From positions 42,344,853-42,408,852 of the forward strand of contig NC_091298.1 in NCBI RefSeq assembly GCF_038502225.1: a stretch of DNA of 64,000 nt, in the 5' to 3' direction. Every line of letters starts with the position of its first letter. The first letter of the stretch is position 1. Origin of the DNA: Cherax quadricarinatus (lineage: Eukaryota; Arthropoda; Malacostraca; Decapoda; Parastacidae). Shown here piece after piece: positions 33,176 to 45,808 of this stretch. The notes under the pieces are model-generated. The model did not search any database. It was given only the letters and a program-made list of their open reading frames with translations, and had not been told where the DNA came from. A program made the position numbers and the translations under genes.

Positions 33176-34312
33176 ATTCAGTTTGGTAACAGAGCTACAG
33201 ATGTCCCTCTTAACATAATGATAAATGGATCACCTATCACAAAACTAACAGAGGGAAAATTCTTAGGAATCCACCTTGATAATAGACTCAAATTTCATAC
33301 ACATATACATCAAATTTCTAAGAAAATTTCCAAGACTGTAGGCATACTATCGAAGATACGGTACTATGTTCCACAGTCAGCCCTCCTGGCCCTATATCAC
33401 TCTCTTATTTACCCCTATCTCACCTATGGAATTTGTGCATGGGGCTCAACAACAATTAACCATCTCAGACCACTAATTACCCAACAAAAGGCTGCAGTTA
33501 GAATGATAACAAATTCTCACTACAGGCAGCACACTCCACCAATATTCAATACACTAAACCTACTCACCATACAAAACATCCATACTTATTACTGCACCTA
33601 TTACATACATAGAACACTTAACTCTGATATTAACCCTCCCCTCAAACATCTCCTTGCCAACCTCAACAGAACACATGACCATAACACAAGGCACAGATCA
33701 CTCTTTGATGTTCCTCGTGTCCATCTCACACTATGCAAAAACTCAATGCACATAAAAGGCCCTAAAATCTGGAATTCATTACCTGTAAATATAAAAGAAA
33801 CACAACCTGTTTATAAATTCAAGTCTCTTCTCAAAGATTACTTACTCACCCAAAACCAAATAAATACTGAATAACTGAACATTATAAATTGTATATCTTA
33901 AATGTTTCTCACAATTATATCACATAAATGTTAAACCTAAAACCCAATCTAACTTTATTATTTTTTAAATACACTACCTAACAGAATCACTACCTAACTG
34001 AATGCAACCATATGACCTGTCTTTGTAATACTCACTTGTGCTTTATAGTTATCTGTTTACATTAATGTTTTATCACTGATTTCATCATTGCTTAGTAGCA
34101 GCGCTGTATAGTCCTTGTGGCTTAGCGCTTCTTTTTGATTATAATAATAATAATAATAATCATTGCTTAGTTAATCTTAAGTTAATTTTAAGCCAGCCCG
34201 TAATGCTATGCATAGTATAAGTGGCTTTGGCATACTGCTCTTATCTGTATTTTTTTTGTACCTCTGTATGTGTGCACAAATTGGAAATAAATAAATAAAT
34301 AAATAAATAAAT
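33176..34312 (+). pseudogene. AATA-tailed LINE 3' fragment (RT thumb and 3' UTR)
   Basis: The frame from 33218 ([60 protein letters not shown]) to 33874 is the end of RT and matches 17348-16677 (- strand) closely. The insertion starts just upstream within the RT (CAGTTTGGTAACAGAGC). The 3' UTR runs to an AAAT/AATA tail at 34289-34312. It is a 5'-truncated insertion in the inter-ORF region of the 25.4-38.5 kb LINE. The 3' UTR carries its own 64-bp insertion at 34096. Confidence 0.87.
34096..34159 (+). mobile_element. 64-bp ultra-truncated retroelement with (TAA)n tail
   Basis: The direct repeat TCATTGCTTAG (34085-34095 and 34160-34170) flanks TAGCAGCGCTGTATAGTCCT..TTGATTATAATAATAA. Other copies of this LINE 3' UTR (such as 45660-45675) read straight through with one copy of the target. 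The insert is the reverse of the GCGCTAAACC tail module at 7762-7890. Its parent retroelement is not in the window. Confidence 0.8.
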
Positions 34313-34784
34313 ACCTTGTACTGTCAAATAACCTCTAGTATAACTATCAGTGCAATATTGAATCTAAATAACTGTTCTTAAAATTTATTACTTGAAATAA
34401 ACATTACTTTTTTACTTTTTTTTTTTTTGGCTAATTAATATTTTTTTGTAATCGTTATTACTTACTAAAATTTTATTAAACACCATATTTACTACCAGTC
34501 AATTTTACTTTTGTACATTAATCATTATTTTATACTTTTCATAACATTTTGTTGCCAAATTTTCAAGTTTGTATATTCAACTCCAACTTTTATATTATCC
34601 TTTGTACCTCTGTACCTGTGTACTTGTGTACCTGTCTACCATCTTACTATCATATTATAACCAAGTCATTGCCATTGTTATTTTCTACTTATTATTCTTT
34701 TGGTACTTTAATTTGTGAATTTTATTTTGTCAATTTAAATCTAGTTATACTCTTGATCTTGTTAACAACCTATATCAGACCCTA

Positions 34785-35010
34785 GTGCAATTGCAAGTAC
34801 CATTTTAATTTGTATTTTTATATTATAAGTTTATACCTAGTTGTACTTTAGCTCATTCTAGCTCAATACATAGACAACAATAAATTCATTATATTAGACC
34901 GTAGTGCAATTACAAGAGTGAGCCTGGTGCCACTTGTAATTTGTTTTTGTTTTTTTAGTATTAGTTTATACCTAGTTGTACTTAGCTCATTCTAGCACAA
35001 CATAGACAAT
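34785..35010 (+). repeat. Tandem duplication upstream of LINE ORF2
   Basis: Two copies of a roughly 125-bp segment, from AGACCCTAGTGCAATTGCAAG (about 34778) and AGACCGTAGTGCAATTACAAG (about 34895), both followed by GTTTATACCTAGTTGTACTT and AGCTCATTCTAGC. They lie in the inter-ORF region of the 25.4-38.5 kb LINE. No ORF is supported in 34313-35161. Confidence 0.65.
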
Positions 35011-35161
35011 ATCAATTTCATTATGTTTACTAGTGACTGTACTCTATATGACCAAAGTGCTTTAGCGGTATACTTATCCAAACCTCCCACCACTACAGAA
35101 ATCAGTATTAGAACTCACCACAAAATACAGGATATAAACAACCACTATTTAAACCTAAAAG

Positions 35162-38090
35162 ATGAATGATCACGTTGACCCTGATCTAAACCTCCATAAT
35201 CTAACACACAATCAAAACTTATTGGAAAGTAACTGCCTTTATTACACAGCATCACAAGCCAGCACTATCCTGAACACTGCTCAAAGTCTATCAGTTCTTA
35301 ACTATAACATCAGGTCCTTAAGCAAATACTTTGATGACCTCCTGGCACTCCTTGAGTCACTAAAGACACCCTTCTCTTGCATTATTCTTATTGAGGCCTG
35401 GCTTAAGCAGGACACAATTGATATCTACCCTCTACCAGAATACACAGCAATTCACAACTGCAGACCATACCAAGTTGGGGGTGGTACTGCAATCTATTAC
35501 TCTAACCAACTATCTTGCATTAGCACTAATTGCTTTAGTGATGAATATGGGAATTCATTTTTGCTAATTTTACTGTAAAAAAACTCAAGACGCCTATAAC
35601 AGTCGGTGCCATATACCGGATACCCCACACAAACATCCCAAACTTCAGTGAGAATCTACTAGTCACTACTAACAAACAGACAAATGAACAAGCACCACCT
35701 TCTCTTAGCTGGAGACTTCAATATCAACCTTGGCCTACCAGATGATGAGACTGTAACTGATTTCATCAACAATATGAACAACGCACTTCTCATACCAACA
35801 ATAACTAAACCAACCTGGCTCACTGAGACAAGTGCAACCATGATAGACAACATATGGACCAATATACTAGCCCCCCTTAAATCAGGGATAATCACAGACA
35901 GCACTACTGACCACTACCCAACCTTCCTCTTAACAAACATTAGTAAGCCACCACTCGAATACAACAAAGTTTCATTTAGACTCCATGACGAGGTCTCAAT
36001 AAGGAATTTCACAGCAGACCTAGAGACTGTTGACTGGCCTACAGAATTCTCCAATGCCAATGGTATTGACGATTGGACAGACATTTTTCTTAACAAAATA
36101 CTTAGACTATACAACAAACATTGTCCTATAAAAACGAAACAGATCATGAATAAACGGCTTGGTTGCCCATGGCTAACCAGCAGCATTCTGAAATCCATTG
36201 ATAAGAAACACAAATATGAAAAGCAATATAGACAGGGCTTAATACACAAAGATATTCTTAAACAATATTCAACAGTTCTCACCAAATTAATAAAGAAAGC
36301 CAAACAACTGTACTACTCCAGCAGATTCACTGACACAAGAGGAGATATAAAAAAGACCTGGAAAACACTTTCCCAGATTCTGGGGACCCACAAACTGAAA
36401 AAAACAAGAATATTGTTCTAACTCAACCTCATGAAACACCACTGCATCCCACTGATACAGCTAACAAGATAAACGACTTCTTCTCAAACATAGGATCTAG
36501 TCTCGCCAGTAAAATCCCATGTACCAATGCCCGTGCCGGGGACTACCTAGACGGGAATTTCCCAAATTCCTTCTATCTTGTACCAACTGAGCCCACGGAA
36601 GTCACCACGATCATAAAGTCACTTAAAAATAACTCGGGGAATCTGTCTCACGTCCCACCATTATTGTACAAGCGAGCGGCCCATGCCCTATCGCATGCTA
36701 TTACATTACTTTTTAACAAGTCACTAGAAACTAGCACTTTCCCGACACTACTCAAGACAGGAAAGGTTGCACCAATACATAAAGGTGGTGACCCTACAGA
36801 CATAAACAACTATAAGCCAATATCAAACTTACCATTGCTATCCAAAATCTTCGAGAAACTCGTGCATAGGAGACTATATTCATTTATAACGTCACAAAAC
36901 ATACTCAACCCCTGCCAATTTGGATTCAGGAAAAATAAAAGCACTAATGATGCAATTATAAAAAAGCTAGACCTGCTTTACAAAACATTGGAAAATAAGG
37001 ATATCCACTAGGAATTTTTATTGACCTAAGAAAAGCGTTTGACACAGTAGACCACGGCATCCTACTCCACAAACTTGACCACTATGGTATAAGAGGCCAT
37101 GCGCTTGCATATTTTAAATCCTACCTTTCTAATAGGTATCAATATGTCACCATTAAAGACACAGCCTCATCAATGCGGCCATTTGATACTGGAGTTCCGC
37201 AGGAAATTGTCCTGCTCTTCCTCATTTACATCAATGATCTTTCAAATATATCACAACACCTGAAACCCATTCTCTTTGCTGACGACACGACTTATGTCAT
37301 CTCCCACCCTAATCTTGCCACCCTAAACACCATTACTAACGAGGAGCTGCTCAAAATATCGACTTGGATGACAGCCAATAAACTTACACTTAACACTGTC
37401 AAAACCTACTATATTATGTTTGGTAGCAGAGCAGGTGTTGCGCAACTTAACATTAAGATCGACAACACTCTAATTGCCAGACATAATGAGGGCAAATTCC
37501 TTGGCCTATATCTCGACAACAGCCTAAATTTCAGCACCCATATCCAACACACAACAAAAAAAGTATCCAAAACGGTGGGGATCCTCTCCAAGATACGAAA
37601 CTAAGTTCCACAAACTGCCCTTCTCACACTATACCATTCACTTATATATCCATACCTCACCTATGCTATCTGTGCTTGGGGATCAACTGCAGCAACACAC
37701 CTAAAGCCAATAATAACCCCCAAAAAAGCCGCAGTAAGAATAATCAACACGCCTCCCACTCTTCATAGATCTAAACTTACTCCGTGTTCAGAACATCCAC
37801 ATTTACTACTGTACAATCTATATCTACAGGACCTTAAATTTCAATATTAACCTTGACCTAAAACGCTTTCTTGATAGTTGTGACAGGATCCACAGGCATA
37901 ACACCAGACGCAAACATCTCTATGACATTCTCCGAGTTCGACTAAACCTTCACAAAAAATCATTGTATTTCAAAGGACCTAAAATCTGGAACACCCTACC
38001 TGAAAACTCTAGAACTGCAGGCACATTCATCACTTTCAAAACTACAGTTAGAAAACATCTTATCTCCCTGATCCACCCCAACAACTAACT
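35162..38090 (+). pseudogene. LINE ORF2: endonuclease and RT (GAATT-tailed subfamily)
   Basis: The frame starts MNDHVDPDLNLHNLTHNQNL and gives endonuclease blocks LNYNIRSLSKYFDDLLALLE, ILIEAWLKQDT and GGGTAIYYS. It shifts near 35.57 kb and continues with LLAGDFNINLGL and DHYPTFLLTNI (35684-36421). RT blocks are [62 protein letters not shown] and [13 protein letters not shown]. Breaks are a shift near 36.42 kb, a deletion near 37.0 kb (ENKDIH then stop), a change of the PQGSVLGPLL box to PQEIVL near 37.2 kb, and a stop at about 37602-37604. A damaged thumb region runs to about 38090. It is homologous to 19608-16677 (- strand). Confidence 0.88.
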
Positions 38091-38488
38091 ACATGATAAC
38101 CACCTGGTGGTTCAAAATTACACTCATTCACCCACTGACTATAAACCCAGAAATACTAATCTTAATCTTAAAATAATAAATCCTAACTAGTCATAAGTTT
38201 GCCTATGTAACTCAAATATAGACACCTTGTATTGTGCCAAAACAAAAGCATTCACATTGCTAAACTCAAAATTATGATGTAGTCACTTAGCCTTAATACC
38301 ATAATCTGTAAGGACTTAATGTTAAGAATTAATCTAAGTCTGCTCGAAATGCCTAGCCATGCTAGGTGTCCTAGTGGCCCCCTCTGTAATTAGTATTTTA
38401 TAACATGTAAATCACAAAATACCCAAAACCTGTAAACCCCACATTGTAACCATTATAGAGAATAAACTTGAAATGAATTGAATTGAAT

Positions 38489-39925
38489 GAAATGTGACAA
38501 GTAAACACGTCGAGAGCGATGAAGTATAAAAGAAAAAGCCATCCAGGGCTCTGAAATATTGCAGAGAAACCCATCTAGAGAGATGAAATATGACCGGGTA
38601 ACATGTGTAGGGCGATGGAATATGACAGGCAAACCTGGGCGATGAAATATGACAGGGAAAACTGTCCAGGACGATGAAATATGACAGGGAAACCTCTCAA
38701 GGATGTGACATTTGACAGGGTAACCTGTCCATGGAGATAAAATACGAAAGGAAAAATGTCCAGGTGACGAAATATGACAGAGAAACCCGGCTAGAGCTAT
38801 TAAATGTGACTGGGAGAACTGTCCAGTGCGTCGAAATTTGACAGGAAACCTGTCCAGGGAGCTGGAGTATGAGAGGGAAACCTCTCAAGGGCGCCAAAAT
38901 TTGACAGGGAAACCTGTACAAGGTCATTATATATAACAGGGAAACCTGTCCAGAGTGACGATATATGACAATGAAAACTGCCCAGGGCGATGAAATATGA
39001 CAGGAAAATCTGTCCAGCGCGTTGGAATATGATAGGTAAACCCGTGAAGAGTGAAAATATGTGACAGGAAAACACTTCAAAGGCATCGAAATACGAAAGG
39101 AAAACCCGTCCAGGGCGATGAAAAATGACAGGGAAACCCGTCCAGGGCGAGGAAATATGACAGAGTAGCCTATCTAGGTCGTCGAAATATGACTAGGAAA
39201 CCTGTCTCGGACGACGAAATATGACCGGAAATCCTGTGTAGGGCGATGGAATATGACAGGAAACCCGTCCAGGGCGATGAAATATGACAGGGAAACCTAT
39301 CCAGGACGACGACATTTGACAGGGAAACCTGTCCAGAGAGCTGGAGAATGGGGGCGAAACCTGTCAACGGCGCCAAAATTTGACAGGGAAACCTTCCAGG
39401 ACGTCGACATCTGACAGGGAAACCTGTCCAAAGATATGAAATACGAAAGGAAAAATGTCCAGGGCGGCGAAATATGACAGGGAAACCCAGCTAGAGCTAT
39501 TAAATATGACAGGGAGAACGGTTCAGCGCGTAGAAAATTTGACAATGAAACCTGTCCAGAGAGATGGAGAATGAAGTGCAAACCTGTCGATGGCGCAAAA
39601 ATTTGACGGAAACCTTCCAGGACGAAATATGACAGGGAAACCTGTCCAGAACGACGATATATGACAGTGAATCCTGACCAGGGTGATGAAATATGACAGG
39701 GAAACCTGTCCACGGCGATGGATTATGACAGGTAAACTCGTGAAGGATGACAATACATGACAGGGAAATCCGTCCAGGGCATCGAAATATGAAGGGGAAG
39801 CAGTTCCAGGGGGACGAAATATGACAAGGAAACTCATCCAGGGCGATGGAATATGACAGGCAAACCCGTCCAGCGTGACGAAAAATGAGAGGGAAAACCG
39901 TCCAAGGCCACGAAATATGACACAG
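38489..39925. repeat. 32-bp tandem array with hairpin unit
   Basis: About 45 units of 32 bp: GTCCAGGGCGATGAAATATG then ACAGGGAAACCT. Period 32 is exact in the cleanest part (about 39107-39170). The unit contains GACAGG-GAAA-CCTGTC, a perfect 6-bp stem with a GAAA loop. Units drift (CGTCGAAAT, GACGATATAT), and reading frames across it are fortuitous. It starts right after the LINE 3' end. Confidence 0.9.
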
Positions 39926-42452
39926 GAGCCGGAAGGTTCCTTGATGCTGGTTAGGTTCTAGCTCCAGGGTTCTCTTAAGGATGGTTCCTTGATGCTGGTT
40001 AGGTTCTAGCTCTAGGGTCCTCTCAACGAAAGTTCCTTGATGCTGGGTAGGTTCTAGCTCTAGGGACCTCTCAAGGAAGGTTCCTCGATGCTGGTTAGGT
40101 TCTAGCTCAAGAGCCCTCTCAAGGAAGGTTCCTTGATGCTGGTTAGGATCTAGCTCCAGGGTCCTCTCAAGGATGGTTCCTTGATGCTGGTTAGGTTCAA
40201 GCTCCAGGGCCCTCTCAAGGAAGGTTCATTGATGCTGGTTAGGTTCTAGCTCTAGGGTCCTCTCAAGGAAGGTACCTCGATGCTGGTTAGGTTCTAGTTC
40301 TAGGGACCTCTCAAGGAAGGTTCCTTGATGCTGGTTAGATTCTAGCTCTAGGGACCTCTCAAGGAAGGTTCCTTGATGCTGGTTAGGTTCTAGCTCCAGG
40401 GTCCTCTTAAGGAAGGTTCCTTGATGCTGGTTAGGTTCTAGCTCTAGGGTCCTCTCAAAAAAGGTTTCTTGATGCTGGTTAGGTTCTAGCTCTAGGGTCC
40501 TGTCAAGGAAGGTTCCTTGATGCTGGTTAGGTTCTAGCTCCAGGGTCCTCTCAAGGAAGGTTCCTTGATTCTGGTTAGGTTCTAGCTCCAGGGTCCTCTC
40601 AAGGAAGGTTCCTTGATGCTTGTTAGGTTCAAGCTCTAGGGTCCTCTCAGGGAAGGTTCCTTGACGCTGGTCAGGCTCTAGCTCTAGGGTCCTGTCAAGG
40701 AAGGTTCCTTGATGCTGGTTTGGCTCTCGCTCTAGGGTCCTCTCAAGGAAGGTTCCTTGATGCTGGTTAGGTTCTAGCTCTAGGGTCCTCTCAAGGAAGG
40801 TTCCTTGATGCTGGTTAGGTTCTAGCTCTAGGGTCCTCTCAAGGAAGGTTCTTTGATGCTGGTTAGGTTCTAGCTCTAGGGTCCTCTCAATGAAGGTTCC
40901 TTGATGCTGGTTAGGTTCTAGTTCTAGGGTCCTCACAAGGAAGGTTCCTTGATGCTGGTTAGGTTCCAGCTCTAGGGTCCTCTCATGGAAGGTTCCTTGA
41001 TGCTGGTTAGGTTCTAGATCTAGGCTCCTCTCAAGGAAGGTTCTTTGATGCTGGTTAGGTTCTAGATCTATTGTCCTCTCAATTAAGGTTCCTTGATGCT
41101 GGTAAGGCTCTAGCTCTAGAGTCCTCTCAAGGAAGGTTCCTTGATGCTGGTTAGGTTCTAGCTCTAGGGTCCTCTCAAGGAAGGTTCCTTGATGCTGGTT
41201 TTGCTCTAGCTCTAGGGTCCTCTCAAGGAAGGCTTCTTGATGCTGGTTAGGTTCTAGCTCTAGGGTCGTCTCAAGGAAGGTTCCTTGACGCTGGTCAGGC
41301 TCTAGCTCTAGGGTCCTCTCAAGGAAGGTTCCTTGATGCTGGTTTGGCTCTAGCTCTAGGGTCCTCTCAAGGAAAGTTCCTTGATGCTGATTATTTTCTA
41401 GCTCTGGGGTCGTCTCAAGGAAGGTTCCTTGATGCTGGTTAGGTTCTAGCTCTAGGGTCCTCTCAAGGTTCCTTTGTGCTGGTTAGGTTCTAGCTCTAGG
41501 GTGCTCTCAAGGGAGGTTCCTTGATGATGGTTAGGTTCTAGCTCTAGGGTCCTTTCAAGGTTCCTTGGTTCTGGTTAGGTTCTAGCTCTTGGGACCTCTC
41601 AAGGAAAGTTCCTTGATGCTGGTTAAGTTCTAGCTCTAGGGTCCACTCAAGGAAGGTTCCTTGATGCTGGTTAGGTTCTAGCTCTAGGGTCCTCTCAAGG
41701 AAGGTTAATATGCTGGTTAGGTTCTAGCTCTAGAGTCCTCTCAAGGTTCCTTGGTGCTGGTTAGGTTCTAGCTCTAGGGTCGTCTCAAGGAAGGTTCCTT
41801 GATGCTGGTTAGGTTCTAGCTCTAGGGCCCTCTCAAGGAAGGTTAATATGCTGGTTAGGTTCTAGCTCTAGGGTCCTCTCAAGGTTCCTTGGTGCTGGTT
41901 AGGTTCTAGCTCTAGGGTCGTCTCAAGGAAGGTTCCTTGATGCTGGTTAGGTTCTAGCTCTAGGGTCCCCTCAAGGAAGGTTCCTTGATGCTGGTTAGGC
42001 TCTACCTCTAGGTCCTCTCAAAGAAGGTTCCTTGATGCTGGTTAGGCTCTAGCTCTAGGGTCCCCCTGAATTAAGGTTCCTTGATGCTGGTGAGGCTCTA
42101 GCTTTAAGGACCCCTGACAGAAGGTTCTTTGATGCTGGTGAGGCTCTAGATCTAGGGACTTCTGAAGAAAGGCTCTTTGATGCTGGTCAGGCTCTCGATC
42201 TAACTACCCCTCAAGGAAGGTTCCTTGATGCTGGTCAGGCTCTAGCTCTAGGGACTCCTGACAGAAGGTTCTTTGATGCTGTTGAGGCTCTAGATCTAAG
42301 GACTCCTGAAGGAAGGTTCTTTAATGCTGGTCAGGCTCTAGCTCTAGGGACCCCTGAAGGAAGGTTCTTTGATTCTGGTCAGGCTTTAGCTCTAGGGAAC
42401 CCTGAAGGAAGGTTCCTTGATGCTGGTCAGGCTCTAGATCTAGGGACCCCTG
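39926..42452. repeat. 48-bp tandem array
   Basis: About 52 units of 48 bp, typified by GGTTCCTTGATGCTGGTTAG followed by GTTCTAGCTCTAGGGTCCTC and TCAAGGAA. The unit length is a multiple of three, so the - strand stays open for 236 codons (40226-40936) as a 16-residue repeat RTLELEPNQHQGTFLE. Towards 42 kb the unit changes to GGTCAGGCTCTAGATCTAGG / GACCCCTGAAGGAAGG, a second variant class. The last part of the array is displaced to 45809-45992 by a LINE insertion. Confidence 0.93.
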
Positions 42453-42530
42453 AACGAAATATCGAAATTGAATTAACAAAACCAGATGAACCCCAATTCC
42501 CACCAAATGAAACAGCAAACAGACTATTAC

Positions 42531-43820
42531 CTGGAGTTTACCTGGAGAGAGTTCCGGGGGTCAACGCCCCCGCGGCCCGGTCTGTGACCAGGCCTCCTGG
42601 TGGATCAGAGCCTGATCAACCAGGCTGTTACTGCTCTCTGCACGCAAACCAACGTACGAGCCACAGCCCGGCTGGTCAGGAACCGACTTTAGGTGCTTGT
42701 CCAGTGCCAGCTTGAAGACTGCCAGGGGTCTGTTGGTAATCCCCCTTATGTATGCTGGGAGGCAGTTGAACAGTCTCAGGCCCCTGACACTTATTGTATG
42801 GTCTCTTAACGTGCTAGTGACACCCCTGCTTTTCATTGGGGGGATGTTGCATCGTCTGCTAAGTCTTTTGCTTTCGTAGTGAGTGATTTTCGTGTGCAAG
42901 TTCGGTACTAGTCCCTCTAGGATTTTCCAGGTGTATATAATCATGCATCTCTCCCGCCTGCGTTCCAGGGAATACAGGTTTAGGAACCTCAAGCGCTCCC
43001 AGTAATTGAGGTGTTTTATCTCCGTTATGCGTGCCGTGAAGGTTCCCTGTACATTTTCTAGGTCAGCAATTTCACCTGCCTTGAAAGGTGCTGTTAGTGT
43101 GCAGCAATATTCCAGCCTAGATAGAACAAGTGACCTGAAGAGTGTCATCATGGGCTTGGCCTCCCTAGTTTTGAAGGTTCTCATTATCCATCCTGTCATT
43201 TTTCTAGCAGATGCGATTGATACAATGTTATGGTCCTTGAAGGTGAGATCCTCCGACATGATCACTCCCAGGTCTTTGACGTTGGTGTTTCGCTCTATTT
43301 TGTGGCCAGAATTTGTTTTGTACTCTGATGAAGATTTAATTTCCTCGTGTTTACCAATACTGGACGTTGTTCTCGACTTTGATTTGGCATAGGAGAAGAA
43401 ATACTTTTGGGTTTCTTTCGATTTCATTTATGGCTTTTAGTTCTTCCCTCGATTCCTGACTCCTATAAGATTCCTTTAGCTTAAGTTCAATGCTTGCTAT
43501 TTCTCTGACCAGTGCCTCCCTACGCATTTCAGATATATTCACCTCTTTTAGCCGGTCTGTTATTCTTTTCCGTCGCCTGTAAAGGGAGCGCCTGTCTCTT
43601 TCTATTTTACATCTACTCCTTATTTTTCTTAGAGGAATAAGCCTTGTGTATACATCGAGTGCCACCAAGTTAATCTGTTCTAGGCATAAGTTGGGGTCTG
43701 TGTTGCTTAGTATATCTTCCCAGCTTATATCGGTTAGGACTTGGTTTACTTGGTCCCACTTTATGTTTTTGTTATTGAAGTTGAATTTGGTGAATGCACC
43801 CTCGTGACTAGTCTCATTAT
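42531..43820 (-). pseudogene. Reversed family B LINE with RT core deleted
   Basis: On the - strand the piece 43820-43351 encodes the end of the endonuclease and the linker (TKFNFNNKNIKWDQVNQVLT, LYRRRKRITDRLKEVN). The frame then jumps from KSRTTSSIG directly to KHEEIKSSSEYKTNSGHKIE, so motifs A to C of RT (more than 1 kb in a full copy) are missing. The junction shares TGG. The C-terminal part is open to the stop after SQTGPRGR (42561). The 3' tail ACTCCAGGT lies at 42531-42550. The deletion differs from the one at 23.3 kb, so the loss occurred independently. Confidence 0.88.
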
Positions 43821-43962
43821 GCCAATAAAATCCCAAGCTCAGATACCCCACCCAATGACTACCTCACTGGCAACTACCCGAACACACTGTTCTTTTCTCC
43901 GACTAACCCAACTGAACTCTCCCTTATTATCAACAAACTAAAAAACAAGACAGGAGATTTAA

Positions 43963-45392
43963 ATGCCTTACCACCCATTATATACAAAAAATTGTCACAG
44001 GTGCTATCACCAATCATTGCAACACTTTAACAAATCCATTGAAACCTCTACCTTTCCTACAGTTCTCAAAATAGCAAGGGTCACCTCGGTCCATAAAGGA
44101 GGAGATCACACAGGCTTGAATATCTATAGGCCAATATCCAACTTACACCCTCTCTCTAAAATCTTTGAAAAATTAATCCATAAGAGTATCTATTCCTACC
44201 TCATCTCCCACAACATACTCAACCCCTGTCAATTTGGGTTCAGGCCTAATAAAAATACTAATGATGCTATTATCCACATGCTAGAACATATTTATACAGC
44301 AATAGAGAAAAAAGAAGTCCCACTGGGGATCTTCATTGACTTATGTAAAGCTTTTGATACAGTTGACCACGACTTGCTCCACATAAAATTGTCGCACTAT
44401 GGTATAAGAGGGCTCTCCCTCAACTACCTAAAGTCATACCTCAGCAACAGAAGCCAATATGTATACACAAATGGGACAAACTCTTCCGCACAGCCAATTA
44501 CTGTTGGTGTCCCACAGGGAAGTGTCCTAGGCCCTCTTCTCTTTCTCATATACATAAATGACCTACCAAATGCATCGCAACTACTCAAGCCCACACTAGT
44601 TGCAGATGACACTACATACGTCTACTCTCACCCGAGCCCAATCATGCTAGCCAATACTGTAAATACCGAATTACAGAAAATATCAACCTGGATGAGGACC
44701 AACAAACTTACTCTAAACATTGACAAAACCCACTACATTCAGTTTGGTAACAGAGCTACAGATGTGTCTCGTAACATGATGATAAATGGATCACCTATCA
44801 CAAAACTCACAGAGGGAAAATTCTTAGGAATCCACCTTGATAATAGACTCAAATTTCAAACACATGTACAACAAATTTCCAAAAAAAATCCAAGACCGTA
44901 GGCATACTATTGAAGATACGGTACTATGTTCCACAGTCAGCCCTCCTGGCCCTATATCACTCACTTATTTACCCCTATCTCACCTATGGAATTTAAGCAT
45001 GGGGCTCAACAACAATAAACCATCTCAGACCACTAATTACCCAACAAAAAGCTGCAGTCAGAATGATAACAAATTCCCACTACAGACAGCACACTCCACC
45101 AATATTCAAAGCTCTAAACCTACTCACTATACAAAACATCCATACTTATTACTGCACATACTACATACATAGAACACTTAACTCTGACATAAACCCTCCC
45201 ATCAAACATCTTACCAACCTCAACAGAACACATTACCATAACACAAGGCACAGATCACTCTTTGATGTTCCTCGTGTCCATCTCACACTATGTAAAAACT
45301 CAATGCACATAAAAGGCCCTAAAATCTGGAATTCATTACCTGTGAATATAAAAGAAACACTGTCTGTTTATAAATTTAAGTCTCTTCTCTAA
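43963..45392 (+). pseudogene. AATA-tailed LINE reverse transcriptase
   Basis: The main frame 43963-44901 covers RT blocks [55 protein letters not shown] (motif A), [19 protein letters not shown] (motif B), LVADDTTYVYSH (motif C, with Val in place of the usual Phe; both Asp kept) and KLTEGKFLGIHLDNRL. A frameshift in an A run at about 44880 (KKNPRP) breaks it, there is a TAA at about 44995 in place of a sense codon, and the thumb continues at 45063-45392. The upstream part (43821-43962) matches the linker of the same family after the family B insertion. Confidence 0.88.
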
Positions 45393-45808
45393 AATCACTT
45401 ACTCACCCACAACTAAATAAATACTGAATAATTGTATCTCATAAATTGTATCTCATATATGTATCTCATTACTGTATCTCATAAATGTCAACCTGTGACC
45501 CAATCAAACTTTGTTACTATTTAACTTCATTACCTAACAGAATACTCCATTCTACTGATTACACAACAACACAGTAAATGACCATATGACCTGTCTTTGT
45601 AATACTCATTTGTACTAAATTGTTATCTGTTTTACAATAATTTTTGTACCATTGAATATATCATTGTTTAGTTAATCTTAAGTTAATTTTAAGCCTGCCC
45701 ATAATGCTCTGCATACAAGGGGCTTTGGCATGCTGCGCTTTAAAAATTGTATTCCTTGTACTTCTCTGTATCATGTTCAAATTAATAAATAAATAAATAA
45801 ATAAATAA

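Larger units (their letters stand above)
25440..38488 (+). mobile_element. Near full-length CR1/L2-like LINE (GAATT-tailed) with nested insertions
   Basis: Parts on the + strand are: a GCAGCAGCGGCAG-type 5' region (25573-25618), ORF1 (25845-26800), an inter-ORF region in three pieces (26801-27047, 32999-33175, 34313-35161), ORF2 (35162-38090) and a 3' end AATTGAATTGAATG at about 38470-38488. Removing the LTR at 27048-32998 and the LINE fragment at 33176-34312 leaves an inter-ORF spacer of about 1.27 kb, close to the about 1.0 kb of the related element at 16-24 kb. Joining these pieces is my inference from order, strand and spacing. The 5' boundary is approximate. Confidence 0.7.
42453..45808 (+). 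mobile_element. 5'-truncated AATA-tailed LINE inserted in the 48-bp array
   Basis: It begins at CGAAATATCGAAATTG, matching ORF2 linker sequence of the 16-24 kb LINE near 18.36 kb, and ends in an AATA-repeat tail (45784-45808). The 48-bp array resumes directly at 45809, so the LINE landed in the array. It is itself split at about 42530-43821 by a reversed family B element, with some 37 bp of LINE sequence missing at that junction. Confidence 0.85.
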
